Assembly (NCBI GenBank): GCA_028820845.1
Contig: JAPPII010000011.1
Coordinates: 1-64,000 of the forward strand
DNA from: Candidatus Poribacteria bacterium
GTDB taxonomy: Bacteria > Poribacteria > WGA-4E > WGA-3G
Reading direction: 5' to 3'
Length of the DNA: 64,000 nucleotides
In this document: piece after piece, positions 10,132 to 18,938 of the stretch
Numbering within the stretch: position 1 is the stretch's first letter
Layout of the letters: each line of letters opens with the position of its first letter
Made by a program: the position numbers and the translations under genes
Notes under the pieces: model-generated
Databases searched by the model: none
Told to the model about the DNA's origin: nothing
What the model saw: only the letters and a program-made list of their open reading frames with translations

Positions 10132-10736
10132 TGATAGTCTCCTTCGTTATAGAATTTCCTGTGATAGCCTTTCACATGTGCCGAAGTTTAGCACAAATTG
10201 GGGGGACTGTCAATAGGAAGTTTCTCCTTAAAAACAGATAGGCGCGGTTTCCCAACCGCGCCTATCGTTCCTAATACGCATTCGTATGATTGCTGACGGC
10301 TATTTGAGAATCTGATTTCTCAGATTTCGCTTTATCCAATCCGTTTTTGGCGGGCGTTGATAGCATACCATAGAAGCCTTGTAATGCTGAGGGGCTGAGG
10401 ACTTTTCGATGACCGACTCCCATAGCGAATGTTACGATGCCTGCGTCCCATCGCGCTGTAGAGGGCAGTCCTTTTCACGCGTATCCGTCTTAAGGCTCCT
10501 GGACCCGTCAATTTTGACATTTCCGCATCCTCCGAGCAAGTCGCATCTTGGTTTTTCAAATCGTAACGTAAAAAAGCGGCATTGGGTTACAGAATTGTGC
10601 ATAATCATAGTGAGGAGTCGGAGTTAGAAACCCCTCCCACAGGTATTGGGGTACCGCCTCCATCATAGTTAGAAGTCGCGACTGCGAGGTCGCTCCTACA
10701 GAGGAACTGAATGCGCTACCGACGACCATTTTCCGC
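10132..10736. other. Gene-poor spacer with several palindromic repeats
   Basis: About 600 nt with no convincing gene. It holds the perfect hairpin at 10237-10266, a GGAGTCGG...CCCCTCC partial palindrome near 10613-10640, and the segment 10674-10700 with palindrome AGTCGCGACT followed by GCGAGGTCGCTCC, which looks like a small dispersed repeat. Short ORFs on both strands (10332-10627) have no recognisable content. Confidence 0.6.
10237..10266. repeat. Perfect hairpin repeat (GGTTTCCCAACC core)
   Basis: Arms GATAGGCGCGGTT (10237-10249) and AACCGCGCCTATC (10254-10266) are perfectly complementary around TCCC. Member of a dispersed family sharing the core GGTT-TCCY-AACC (other copies at 12576, 40811, 52382, 63927; related at 14191 and in the 28773 array). 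There is no T-run after either arm, so it is not a standard terminator. Confidence 0.85.
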
Positions 10737-12572
10737 TTGACAGATTCCACTAAAACCCTTACGCTCAAGGAAAACCGAATCTCCCTTTACGGCGCGAAAG
10801 CGAGCAACACTATGCTGCAGCTAAAATATGCACGTTATACTCCACACGACGCGTATCTCCGTTTAACCAATGCACATTACATGCTTGACGTAGATAGACG
10901 AAGCGGTGTTATTAATTGAGAGTTCGTTTGTCTCCGGTCATTCTTCCTATATCCTCGCGACGCGGGCAAGCGGCAAAGGCGACCACCTGCTTATTGTCCC
11001 ACAAGGCGACACTCCCTTGGAAGCGATCTCTGGGTATGGGCTTTTTCCTGAAACGGAGATGCGGTAGAGACCTTGATGAAGGCGCGGGCGAGGTTCATCG
11101 TGGAGAATCAACGCGTCATGGATCCGGACGATCTCTGCCACTACAGTTTTCGGATTTGGAATAACGATGCCGAAAGGCTGATTGTAGAAGAAGAGGCACC
11201 TTGTGGTTCAATTGATATGGGGGGCAGCGATGATCGGTGCTTCGCGCCACCGGTATTCCTCGCCGGAAAGAACGTCTATTACCCCAACGAGCAGGAAATT
11301 CACGCCCTTGATGAATTTATAGAGAACTTTCTCTACCGCAAACTGCAGGATAAAGACAACTATCAGGTACTGAACTCGCTCATTGGACTCCGTGAGGGGT
11401 CGTGGCGGCGATGGGACTACGTCTGGCGTATCTACAACTATCCGCATGTCTATAACATCTACTATCAAATGTATCGGATTACGAAACTACACGGAATAAA
11501 GACGACTCGCGAACCCTTGGAGTACCTCAGACTTGCCTATCACACGGCTTATGCTTCTTACCAAGATTCCACTTACGAAAGCGTCTACGAGACGAAGAAT
11601 TACATCGACTACCACCGTGGGAACATGTCCAAAACGCATGCCCCGATGGGTTCGCCGATTCTGGCACATCTTCTGAGATCGCTGAAAATGGAAGGTATGC
11701 GGACGGAATACCGGATGCTCTTAGACGCTATTGAGGGATGTCTCCCGTTTTTCCTTGAGGAGGAATATCCGTTCGCGTCGGAGTATTGTTTCGATCACGC
11801 CTCAAAAGCGGCGTTATACTACTTAGCGCAGGTCGCTGACGATGAACCGTTGAAAAAGCGCACTGTGCAGACAATCCTCGCCAGTCGCGATACAACCCCG
11901 ATGTGGTTCTCCTACTGCACGAACATGCGGTATATCGGGTGCTACCCGACACCGCTCTTGGCGCGTCCGCTCTTTGATAGATTTGAACAGACGGGGGATC
12001 TCCACTACTTACAAAAGGCTTACGGTGCGGCTTTGGCTGTCTGGAGTTGTGTCGATCCATCTGGCAAGGGCTACAACGGCAGGGAGTGGCGGTTCAACCC
12101 ACCGGAGAAAGGATCACCGGAATACAACTATTATCGCAACGGCTGTTTCTCTGGCGAAGTCGGCATGGGATTATACGGCAACTTGAGTATGCTGAAATCC
12201 TATCTCATCCAGGATCCTGATTTCGGGCTTGTCGGTTACGGATGCGCTGTCTCCGAGACAGCGGACGACTACACCCTCATTCCACAAGACGGGTTAGGAG
12301 TCAGGGGCTCCTTCGTACCGCTCGGTGTGACACTGGAGACGGTAAAGGCACGCATTGAGAAGGCGACACTCGCAAAGGACCTACGACGGTTGGAACTGGT
12401 CTTATCGAAGCCGTCCAAGCACGCTGATTGCGCGCATATCTCTATCCGTGGGATGCGGTTCGGTGCGTACCGATGTAGTACAGGCAGGGTCAAACATGGC
12501 GAGCAACTTGAATGGGAAGTGCCTTATGCAGAAGGACAAGAAACCCTCTGCCTAACGCTAACTGCCAAATAG
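10737..12572 (+). pseudogene. Broken large gene, probably DUF5695 family (alpha/alpha-toroid-like)
   Basis: Three pieces read in two frames. Piece 1 (10737-10919) ends HYMLDVDRRSGVIN then TGA. Piece 2, in another frame from 10918, reads SSYILATRASGKGDHLLIV through GYGLFPETEM to TAG at about 11064. Piece 3 returns to the first frame at 11073 (TTG) or 11076 (ATG) and is open for about 499 residues, rich in Tyr/Trp (GLREGSWRRWDYVWRIYNYP, DHASKAALYYLAQ), ending at TAA/TAG 12572. Pieces 2 and 3 join by a single frameshift near 11055-11064. Between pieces 1 and 2 a large stretch seems deleted, because DUF5695 proteins are roughly 800-900 residues. Family assignment is from memory. The long third ORF could still make a protein. 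Confidence 0.6.
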
Positions 12573-12575
12573 GTA

Positions 12576-12597
12576 GGCGAGGTTTCCTAACCTCGCC
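12576..12597. repeat. Hairpin repeat, GGCGAGGTT type
   Basis: Perfect 9-bp arms GGCGAGGTT and AACCTCGCC around TCCT, immediately after the stop of the decayed gene. Same family as the copies at 40811, 52382 and 63927. Confidence 0.85.
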
Positions 12598-12610
12598 GTT
12601 CTTCTTGTTA

Positions 12611-12643
12611 AAAAGGGAAGGGGACTGGTTAGACCAGTCCCCT
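12611..12643 (-). terminator. Rho-independent terminator of the STAS gene
   Basis: Perfect 11-bp stem, AGGGGACTGGT (12619-12629) and ACCAGTCCCCT (12633-12643) with loop TAG. Read on the minus strand the stem is followed by TTCCCTTTTTAAC, giving a U-rich tail. It lies 26 nt beyond the stop of the STAS gene. Confidence 0.75.
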
Positions 12644-12669
12644 CTTGACGTTTCACCAAGTTTTAGATG

Positions 12670-13011
12670 TTATGCTGCTAATGCCGAAACCGCAGCATCC
12701 TCGCTATCGAAGTGTTCAAAGAGACTCACAATCCGGCTCACAGCCACCAAGTCTTTGATGTGTTTCCCAACGTTGATGACCCCGATACGTCCTTGTTTCC
12801 GAGCTGCTGTGGCACGTGCTTCCATGAGGGCAAAGAGTCCTGAGCCGTCAATCTTATTGACCTTCTCGAAATTGATAAGGATACGGGGTGCATCGGAGGT
12901 CTCTATCTGTGGTGAGATGACTTCCCGTAATTCTGTTACTGAGGGTCCTACTATCTTTCCGTTGGGTTCCAAGATTGCGATGCCATTTTCCTGGCGAATT
13001 TGGGTTCTCAT
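12670..13011 (-). CDS. STAS-domain anti-sigma factor antagonist-like protein
   Basis: Single STAS domain of 113 residues. The phosphorylation loop KVNKIDGSGLFALM has the family's conserved position with Ser in D-G-S-G-L (about residue 57), and the N-terminal strand IAILEPNGKIVG is typical. Such proteins bind or release an anti-sigma kinase of the RsbW/SpoIIAB type, or act in similar partner-switching signalling; no kinase or sigma gene is adjacent. The start has AAGGAG about 8 nt upstream. It is divergent from the EcfT gene with about 230 nt between the start codons. Confidence 0.9.
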   Translation of the reverse strand: MRTQIRQENGIAILEPNGKIVGPSVTELREVISPQIETSDAPRILINFEKVNKIDGSGLFALMEARATAARKQGRIGVINVGKHIKDLVAVSRIVSLFEHFDSEDAAVSALAA

Positions 13012-13243
13012 GATACTTTCTCCTTTTTATTTCCTAAACCATTTGCGTTTAATTTTTTTATACTCTCTTAGCGTTCTATTGATGTATTCGTTACGTTAGT
13101 CAGATTCTATGAAAAAAGGTTCGTTTTTCGCCAATCTTTCTTATCCAACCTCGCACGTTCTGACGGAAGTATCTCTAATCTGTGTCATCCGCGATTCAGA
13201 CAATTAAATAGCAAACATGCCCCAAACCTGCTATACTTATAGT

Positions 13244-14101
13244 ATGCGCAATACGATACTCGAACCCCGCACAAAAATCCTGATGATGCTCATTGCAGGG
13301 TGTCTCGTTATCCTGCTGGATAGTCCGACGGCATTGTTCGTCTGTTTTCTCGGTAGCCTAACGCTGATTGCCGCCTCCGTGCCGACGTGGCGGCAAATCG
13401 GACTCCTCTGTACCTTCCTCTTTTTCACGACTTGGGGCTTAATTTACAGTCAAGCAATCTTCTATAATGAGTTTCCGCGCACCGTGCTATTCACACTCGT
13501 GCCTGCCGATCTACCGCTCATCGGGAAGATGACAGGCGGCATCCGCGTCTATCGGGAAGGCTTGTTTCACGGCATTGTCCAATCTCTGCGCTTCAACACG
13601 ACGCTGGTCATAGGGTGTTTTATCGTCTGGACGACGCAACCCCGCGATCTCCTCCTCGCACTGACACAATTGCGCGTGCCATCGACACTCGCTTTCATGG
13701 TGACAACGGCACTGCATTTCATTCCAGTTATTGCAAATGAAGCAGCGACAGTTCTCCGCTCGCAACGGTTGCGAGGGTTCCGGTATCTTCGGCTCAATCT
13801 ACTCGCCACGTGTCGTGGGGTGCTGAATAGTTTTCGTCCAATCTTGGCGGGGAATATTCGGCATGCGACGCATCTCAGCGAATCCGTTGAAAGTCGAGGA
13901 TTTTCAGCAGAGACGATGGCGGAACGCACTTCACTGCGGACCCTGAAGATGGGAATGTTGGATTACAGCCTGCTGACGATCCTGTTTGCCTGTTTGGTTG
14001 GCATCATCGCGTTGAAGCTGCTCTATTTTTTCTATGCGAACGGTATCTATTACGGGTCGTGGTTGCGGGGTATTTATACTTTTACGCGTGAGGTGTTGTG
14101 A
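13244..14101 (+). CDS. Energy-coupling factor transporter transmembrane protein (EcfT/CbiQ family)
   Basis: Membrane coupling subunit of an ECF vitamin/metal transporter, about 285 residues. It begins with LEPRTKILMM, typical of EcfT, has five to six hydrophobic segments, and two coupling-helix motifs of the A-R-G type, SQRLRGF (about 170) and SVESRGF (about 210), which contact the ATPases. No EcfA ATPase or S-component is in the window, so partners must be encoded elsewhere. The ATG at 13244 is preferred over 13217; a TATACT at 13232-13237 would then put the transcript start almost at the ATG, i.e. possibly leaderless. Confidence 0.85.
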   Translation: MRNTILEPRTKILMMLIAGCLVILLDSPTALFVCFLGSLTLIAASVPTWRQIGLLCTFLFFTTWGLIYSQAIFYNEFPRTVLFTLVPADLPLIGKMTGGIRVYREGLFHGIVQSLRFNTTLVIGCFIVWTTQPRDLLLALTQLRVPSTLAFMVTTALHFIPVIANEAATVLRSQRLRGFRYLRLNLLATCRGVLNSFRPILAGNIRHATHLSESVESRGFSAETMAERTSLRTLKMGMLDYSLLTILFACLVGIIALKLLYFFYANGIYYGSWLRGIYTFTREVL

Positions 14102-14190
14102 GGGGTTACGGGTTTTGGGTACTGGGTTGTGTTTAGGGGTTAGCGGTCAGATTTGGGTTGATGAATTGGGGTGTTTTGTTAGGAAGAATT

Positions 14191-14211
14191 GGCGAGGTTA
14201 GAAACCTCGCC
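14191..14211. repeat. Hairpin repeat, GGCGAGGTT type with AGA loop
   Basis: Arms GGCGAGGTT and AACCTCGCC with loop AGA, between the convergent EcfT and MoaB genes. Same arms as the 12576 copy but the loop is the reverse-oriented variant. It could work as a factor-independent barrier between convergent genes, but has no T-run. Confidence 0.75.
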
Positions 14212-14234
14212 TACCGTGGTTGGTGAGAAGCGGG

Positions 14235-14756
14235 TTAGCGTCCGACCTCCCATGCAAGATGCTGCAATTCCGGTCCAATCAGTTTTTCCCATGCCAATTC
14301 CACTGCAGCCGTTGATCCCGGCGTGGAGATAACCACTTTCCCACGATAAACACCAGCCGTTGCTCTTGAGAGCATCGCCGCTGCGCCGACCTGATCATAG
14401 CTGAACATCCGAAAGAGTTCCCCAAATCCGGGGAGCGTCTTTTCCAACTTACGATTGAGAATATCGAACGTCGTGTCGCGTGGCGCGATACCTGTGCCGC
14501 CGTTGAAAAGGATAACCTGTGCATCGCTTTCCGCCATTTTATTTAACACAGCAGCGACTTGGTCGGGTTCGTCTTTGATGATCTGATAGGCAGCGACGCT
14601 GTTTCCCTCTGCAGCGAGTTGTTCACGTAAAAATGCTGCATTTTTGTCTGTTTCGGGGGTACGTGTGTCGCTCACGGTGACAATAGCGACAGCGACAGGC
14701 CCCTCTTCGGTTGCCATTTCTCTGTGTTGTTGTGTGCTTGTGGAAGTTGTTGCCAT
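14235..14756 (-). CDS. moaB: MoaB/Mog-family molybdenum cofactor biosynthesis protein
   Basis: MoaB-like molybdopterin adenylyltransferase-fold protein of 173 residues, acting late in molybdenum cofactor synthesis. Diagnostic segments: [15 protein letters not shown] near the N-terminus, the binding loop [28 protein letters not shown], and STPGS near the end. The first about 20 residues (Ser/Thr/Gln rich) precede the domain. GGAG lies 7 nt before the ATG. No other moa/moe gene is nearby. Confidence 0.93.
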   Translation of the reverse strand: MATTSTSTQQHREMATEEGPVAVAIVTVSDTRTPETDKNAAFLREQLAAEGNSVAAYQIIKDEPDQVAAVLNKMAESDAQVILFNGGTGIAPRDTTFDILNRKLEKTLPGFGELFRMFSYDQVGAAAMLSRATAGVYRGKVVISTPGSTAAVELAWEKLIGPELQHLAWEVGR

Positions 14757-14807
14757 AGTAGCTCCTTTTTGTTGTTATGATGAATTGTCCAAATATGTAA
14801 GCGGCTG

Positions 14808-14831
14808 TAGGGACACTCCTTGTGGGTGTCC
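14808..14831. repeat. Imperfect hairpin repeat of the GTAGGG type
   Basis: TAGGGACAC and GGTGTCC flank TCCTTGTG. Related in layout to 15205-15230 and to the degenerate copy at about 40978. Intergenic between MoaB and a small ORF. Confidence 0.5.
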
Positions 14832-14840
14832 GAAGCGTCC

Positions 14841-15137
14841 TTAAACTTCGTTCAGAGAAAACCTCAGCGTTGCGTTTGGTCTCTTGTCGAGATAACTGTG
14901 AGAACTGGTGTCATCTGCTGCCGCAGGACAGATGAGTTCAACATGATAGTCTGTATATTTTGGTTCCCCAAGGTTCATCCATGCCTCCATTAGTTTAGTG
15001 AAGCGTCCGACGTGTTGTTGGTTGCCATAGACCTCCATACGTTTCTCCGATCCAAAGAGCCAGCCGGAGTAAGGAAGATATAAGGCAGGTGCTTCCCTGT
15101 GAAGATTTTCTATGTGGGATTGGATCGTTGCATCCAT
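14841..15137 (-). CDS. Hypothetical protein (98 aa)
   Basis: Small soluble protein with balanced composition and several Trp/Tyr residues (LYLPYSGWLFGSEKR, LMEAWMNLGEPKYTDYHV). No signal peptide, membrane segment or familiar motif. No clear ribosome-binding site precedes the ATG. It lies between a TAGGG-type repeat and the VWA gene on the same strand. Function unknown; the coding call rests on protein-like composition and the absence of a competing gene. Confidence 0.5.
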   Translation of the reverse strand: MDATIQSHIENLHREAPALYLPYSGWLFGSEKRMEVYGNQQHVGRFTKLMEAWMNLGEPKYTDYHVELICPAAADDTSSHSYLDKRPNATLRFSLNEV

Positions 15138-15204
15138 GGTAATTCGTAATGTGATTGTCAGTTGTTGGTTATTATGGTAGATCCAAAAAATAAATACACA
15201 TCTT

Positions 15205-15230
15205 GTAGGGGCAGCCCTTGTGGCTGCCCA
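15205..15230. repeat. Hairpin repeat of the GTAGGGGCAGCC type
   Basis: Arms GGGCAGCC (15209-15216) and GGCTGCCC (15222-15229) around CTTGT, preceded by GTAG. Same layout as the repeat at 14808. Confidence 0.7.
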
Positions 15231-15236
15231 CTCATC

Positions 15237-17447
15237 TTATTGGTTTGGAAATGCTTGGTTTAGGTGCTTCGGCATTGTAAAGAAGCGTCCGCCTGTCTTT
15301 TCAACAAGAGTCTTTTGAAAATCTGTGGGACCCGGATGTCCGATAATATAAGCACGGATGCCTAATGACAGACATAGATTAAGCGCATCTTCAGGTGGAT
15401 ATTTTCCGGTTGTCGGTTCGTCTGTCAGGATGAGCAAAAATCGGCTGGCATACGGACTAAATTTCACTTTCGGAACGCCTTCGACGATTGCATCAATGAG
15501 GTGTTCGTCGCCGCCAAATGGGTCTTCCATATAACTCTCCAACATCGCCTCGTTGAGGGGCATCTGCGTAACGACAGCACCGTTGATGACCTTGATTGCG
15601 TCTTTCGCTTCAGCAAACCGGATGAGTCCAATGCGATAGTTAATCGGTAGAATGTCTAACCTACCGAGTAGCGTGCTTAAACCGAGCATGACGGCTTGAG
15701 ACTTCCCCCCCATACTCCGGCTGTAATCGAGCATAACGACGATATCCACAGCCGGTTCGTATCCTTTTACCGCCTTGTCAGGCGACGCGCTGAGTGCTGC
15801 GCCGTCGTAGATGTTCAATCGGTTATCTTCACTGCGAATGGTGAACATCCGCCGCCGATTCCGGTCGTTCATGAGCCATCGGCTTCCCCGTTTTTGCGTC
15901 ATAGCCGTGAGGCTTGTAGAGGCGTTCCAACTTTCGGGGTAGATACCGGAGTAGACGTTCAACTTGTTGTCCTCTTTCCGAACCGTGTAGATACGTCCGT
16001 TAGTATAGTCGGTGATGACCCATAAGTCACCCTTCTGTTTCTCCCAGACCGTCGCACTTCCGAATAGGTTGTCAATACCGGCTAAGCGGGCACCGTTTTT
16101 TCTGAATTCACGCTGTAGTTTCTTCATTGGCACGTCGCCGTCTTCGAGAAAGACTTCAAACTGAGATTCCATGCTGAACAGGAGTTTACCACTGTTGCGG
16201 CGCAGGTCAGTAGCGATGTCTCGAAACACCTTCATGAACCCTTCATTGGCGACGCGATCACTCGGAAGCGTGGAGGCATTGACGACATCTCCGGGAATCC
16301 GCTGCCAGAGTCCGCCTGTCATCTCCGCTAACTCTTGCTGAAACTGCTCTGGATATCCGAGCACGTTGACGCGTATATCCTCAAGTTGATAGAGTTCGAT
16401 AACCTTCTGCCGCATCGTTTTGTAAGCGTCCGCCTTTTTGAGATGTGTTGAGGCGGGTTCGTCGGTTACAAGGACGATATACTTATCGGCATCGGCGTGG
16501 AAGTCGATGTAATGCGGTGTGTCTGTGAGTGCGTCAAGCGCGTGTTCGTTGCCGCTGAGGGTGGCTTTTTGCATCCGCCTGCGGAGCATGCTGACTTCGG
16601 GTAACAGGGAGCGGATTTCAATCCTTTGACCCTCTCGCCGGACGCTGAATTCGGACATACCGAGGTGATACTCCAAGTTGACGAGATCGAATTCATCCGT
16701 CATAGCGTAGAGGTTTGCAGCGACTTCTTGGATGTTATCCCGCATGCTGGCACTGGTGTCGAGGACGAACACGACGTTTACTTTATCCAATTCCCGCGTT
16801 CCGATGATATGGTCAGCAATGTTTTTGAGTGCTTTGGCGAACGGATTGCCGGGACCCTTACCGCTGCCTTCGCCAGTGTCCCCACCGTCTCCCTCCCCGA
16901 CAGTCCCGATTTCAGAGACACCTGTAGATTCCAGCCTGTGGAATCCACCGCCGCCCTCGCCTTTGACGCGTTGCCGTAGGCTCTCTACGCCCGCTCCCGG
17001 TGTCGTTTGAAAAGGGCTGTCTACCGATTCAGCGATCGGTGTTGCACGGCTATTGTACCGTTCAGCATCCGTCGTTACGTCTGGGAGTATTGTTTCCGTG
17101 TCCGACACAGATTTCGTCGCGTTGTTAAGCAGTGCCTCCTCCGACTGCCGAATTGTCTCATCCATTAAGTTGGCAGAAGCGAGTAAATCTAAATGGCGTT
17201 GATTTGCGTCAGTAGTGTCATCGGTACGCTTCGGAATGAGAATTGTCTTAGGTGGCGGCGGTTTGAGGGTACGCCGCTGTTCTCGGAAGGCTTTGGGATT
17301 GATGAGTTCCACTGCCAGCGCGTCTTCATTACCGATGTGTCGGTCCGCGTAGAAAGAGAACATAAAGATAATGGCAAGGGTCAGGTGGACAATACCCGCA
17401 AAGAGCAATGCGCACACTGAACGTTGTCGTCTACGGGACCGGTTCAT
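15237..17447 (-). CDS. Membrane-anchored protein with two von Willebrand factor A domains
   Basis: 736 residues. An N-terminal basic stretch and one membrane helix (LLFAGIVHLTLAIIFMFSFY, about 14-33) are followed by AVELINPKAF and KPPPPKT, the layout of TonB/TolA-like proteins, then a disordered Gly/Ser-rich linker. VWA domain 1 starts at VVFVLDTSASM (MIDAS DxSxS, about residue 229), with LVTDEPAS as its third metal loop; VWA domain 2 starts at VVMLDYSRSM (about 569) with LTDEPTT. Between them lies a segment with KGDLWVITD and repeated TVRKEDNKLNVYSG-like strands. Probably an envelope protein binding a partner through metal-dependent adhesion sites. It follows the TolB-like gene by 30 nt, so the two are likely cotranscribed. 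Confidence 0.85.
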   Translation of the reverse strand: MNRSRRRQRSVCALLFAGIVHLTLAIIFMFSFYADRHIGNEDALAVELINPKAFREQRRTLKPPPPKTILIPKRTDDTTDANQRHLDLLASANLMDETIRQSEEALLNNATKSVSDTETILPDVTTDAERYNSRATPIAESVDSPFQTTPGAGVESLRQRVKGEGGGGFHRLESTGVSEIGTVGEGDGGDTGEGSGKGPGNPFAKALKNIADHIIGTRELDKVNVVFVLDTSASMRDNIQEVAANLYAMTDEFDLVNLEYHLGMSEFSVRREGQRIEIRSLLPEVSMLRRRMQKATLSGNEHALDALTDTPHYIDFHADADKYIVLVTDEPASTHLKKADAYKTMRQKVIELYQLEDIRVNVLGYPEQFQQELAEMTGGLWQRIPGDVVNASTLPSDRVANEGFMKVFRDIATDLRRNSGKLLFSMESQFEVFLEDGDVPMKKLQREFRKNGARLAGIDNLFGSATVWEKQKGDLWVITDYTNGRIYTVRKEDNKLNVYSGIYPESWNASTSLTAMTQKRGSRWLMNDRNRRRMFTIRSEDNRLNIYDGAALSASPDKAVKGYEPAVDIVVMLDYSRSMGGKSQAVMLGLSTLLGRLDILPINYRIGLIRFAEAKDAIKVINGAVVTQMPLNEAMLESYMEDPFGGDEHLIDAIVEGVPKVKFSPYASRFLLILTDEPTTGKYPPEDALNLCLSLGIRAYIIGHPGPTDFQKTLVEKTGGRFFTMPKHLNQAFPNQ

Positions 17448-17477
17448 GATATTTTCTCCATTGTATTTCTAAAGAGA

Positions 17478-18476
17478 CTATCTCTTTTTAACTTCTCCCC
17501 AGGTCATGGTTAGCAGGTTCGGTTGGGGTGAAACCGGCAACGCGTATGCCGGGTCAAACCAGTCTCCTCCAGTATTCCATGAAAGATGATGCGTCAACTG
17601 GGTCCGAACACCACTGTTCAGATCCAGTTTGAAAATCTGAAAATTTCCATGAGTTTCCTGTGTATAAAGCACCTCTTTTCCGTTGGGTGATAGAGCAGGA
17701 TATTGTGCGTAGGGGCCGTCTTCTTCGATAAGTTGCTGGAGTCCGGTACCGTCTCGGTTTACGATATAGATTGTCATTTTCGCCTGCCATACATCCCACA
17801 CGCCTCTCTTCGCCTCGACCGGTGGCAGCGGATGCTTATTCCAAGTAAAAGCGAGGTTGTCTCCTGCAGCAGACCAGGACGGATCGCGTTGAAAATTCAC
17901 TGCTTTCTTGGGGAGGAGTTGTTTTTGTGCGCCTGTGCGGACGTTGATAAGTGTGAGGCGTCCACCAACATTACAAGCAATTTCCATGCCATCTGGCGAC
18001 CATGCAGGAAAAGAGGCATCCGCAAGCGGTTCTGCATCTTGTTCTCCAAGGGTCGCAATATGGAGAGTAATCGATAATTTTCCCCAGTTTATGCGTTCGT
18101 AAGCGAACTGCGTACCATCGGGTGACCAAGTTGGATCTGTCCTCCAATCTTCTATCTTGAATTTAAAGTAGCGTCGTACATTGGATCCATCGGGATCCAT
18201 CCAGTACAAGTCCCGCGTACCACCGCGATCGGAGACGAAAAGAATCTTCTCACCGGTAGGAGACCAGACGGCTTGTTGGTCATCTGCGCGGTGTCGTGTT
18301 AGGTTCACTTGTTCACTACCGTCGGGGTTCATAATGAAAACGTCGCGATTGCCATCGCGCGTGGAGGTAAACAGGATTTTGGGGGTCGTCGGTGCTTCTG
18401 CGAAAATTGGAGGAACGCTTGTATTCAACGTCCATAGGATAGATATTGCAAAGGTTAACAATCGTCCCATTTTCAT
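17478..18476 (-). CDS. Secreted TolB-like (PD40) beta-propeller with WGxxK C-terminal motif
   Basis: 332 residues with a signal peptide ending near IFAEA. Repeats of the PD40/TolB kind recur: ILFTSTRDGNRDVFIMNPDG, ILFVSDRGGTRDLYWMDPDG, FPAWSPDGMEIAC, YPALSPNGKEVLY. These build a periplasmic or extracellular propeller used for protein interaction. The extreme C-terminus VSPQPNLLTMTWGEVKKR resembles the tail shared with seven other secreted proteins here. A good promoter lies upstream at 18560-18588 on the minus strand. First gene of a probable two-gene operon with the double-VWA protein. Confidence 0.88.
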   Translation of the reverse strand: MKMGRLLTFAISILWTLNTSVPPIFAEAPTTPKILFTSTRDGNRDVFIMNPDGSEQVNLTRHRADDQQAVWSPTGEKILFVSDRGGTRDLYWMDPDGSNVRRYFKFKIEDWRTDPTWSPDGTQFAYERINWGKLSITLHIATLGEQDAEPLADASFPAWSPDGMEIACNVGGRLTLINVRTGAQKQLLPKKAVNFQRDPSWSAAGDNLAFTWNKHPLPPVEAKRGVWDVWQAKMTIYIVNRDGTGLQQLIEEDGPYAQYPALSPNGKEVLYTQETHGNFQIFKLDLNSGVRTQLTHHLSWNTGGDWFDPAYALPVSPQPNLLTMTWGEVKKR

Positions 18477-18559
18477 AAAGCGTAACCCAAGAAATCAAAA
18501 TCCGTTTTCATAATAGTAGCGAAAGGGCATCGGTGTTTTTGCAGAATTCAGATTATTTT

Positions 18560-18588
18560 ATTATACCATAGGAAACGGAGTAGAACAA
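18560..18588 (-). promoter_or_regulatory. Sigma70-type promoter for the TolB-like/VWA operon
   Basis: On the minus strand TTGTTC (18583-18588) and TATAAT (18560-18565) are separated by 17 nt, with an extended TGG before the -10. It gives a leader of roughly 80 nt before the ATG at 18476. Confidence 0.6.
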
Positions 18589-18657
18589 ATTAAAGTTGAC
18601 AAGTTCTCTGCTTAATGATACACTTTTAAGAAATTTTTCAGAAAATGTACTTTTTTC

Positions 18658-18687
18658 TTGCAATTCAACGTTAAAAAGTGCTATAAT
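18658..18687 (+). promoter_or_regulatory. Sigma70-type promoter for the secreted protein at 18939
   Basis: TTGCAA (18658-18663), 18-nt spacer, TATAAT (18682-18687), leaving a 5' leader of about 245 nt. A second possible promoter (TTGACA 18596-18601, N17, TACACT with extended TG) lies just upstream. The remainder of the 460-nt intergenic region is AT-rich without further recognisable elements. Confidence 0.55.
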
Positions 18688-18938
18688 TTGTTATCGTGAT
18701 TCCATTATTTTCTTGGAGTGACGTATACTACTCTGCAGAAAATATAAAAAGAATCACAACGCTGACAAAAACCGACATCGGTTTACCGGTGGAACATCAG
18801 CATTAAAAAACGTGATTTGCATGCAGTACTGCGATCACCGAATGTAAAATCTGATGAGGTGCTGAGGCTTTGAGAAGCGCGCTTCTTGCTCGAAACCCGG
18901 AACCTTGTGAATATTGAAGAAAAGGAGATTTCATAGCT

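Noticed and set aside
10332-10627. Small ORFs on both strands in the 10.1-10.7 kb spacer
   Set aside because: No ribosome-binding site, skewed composition and overlap with palindromic repeats.
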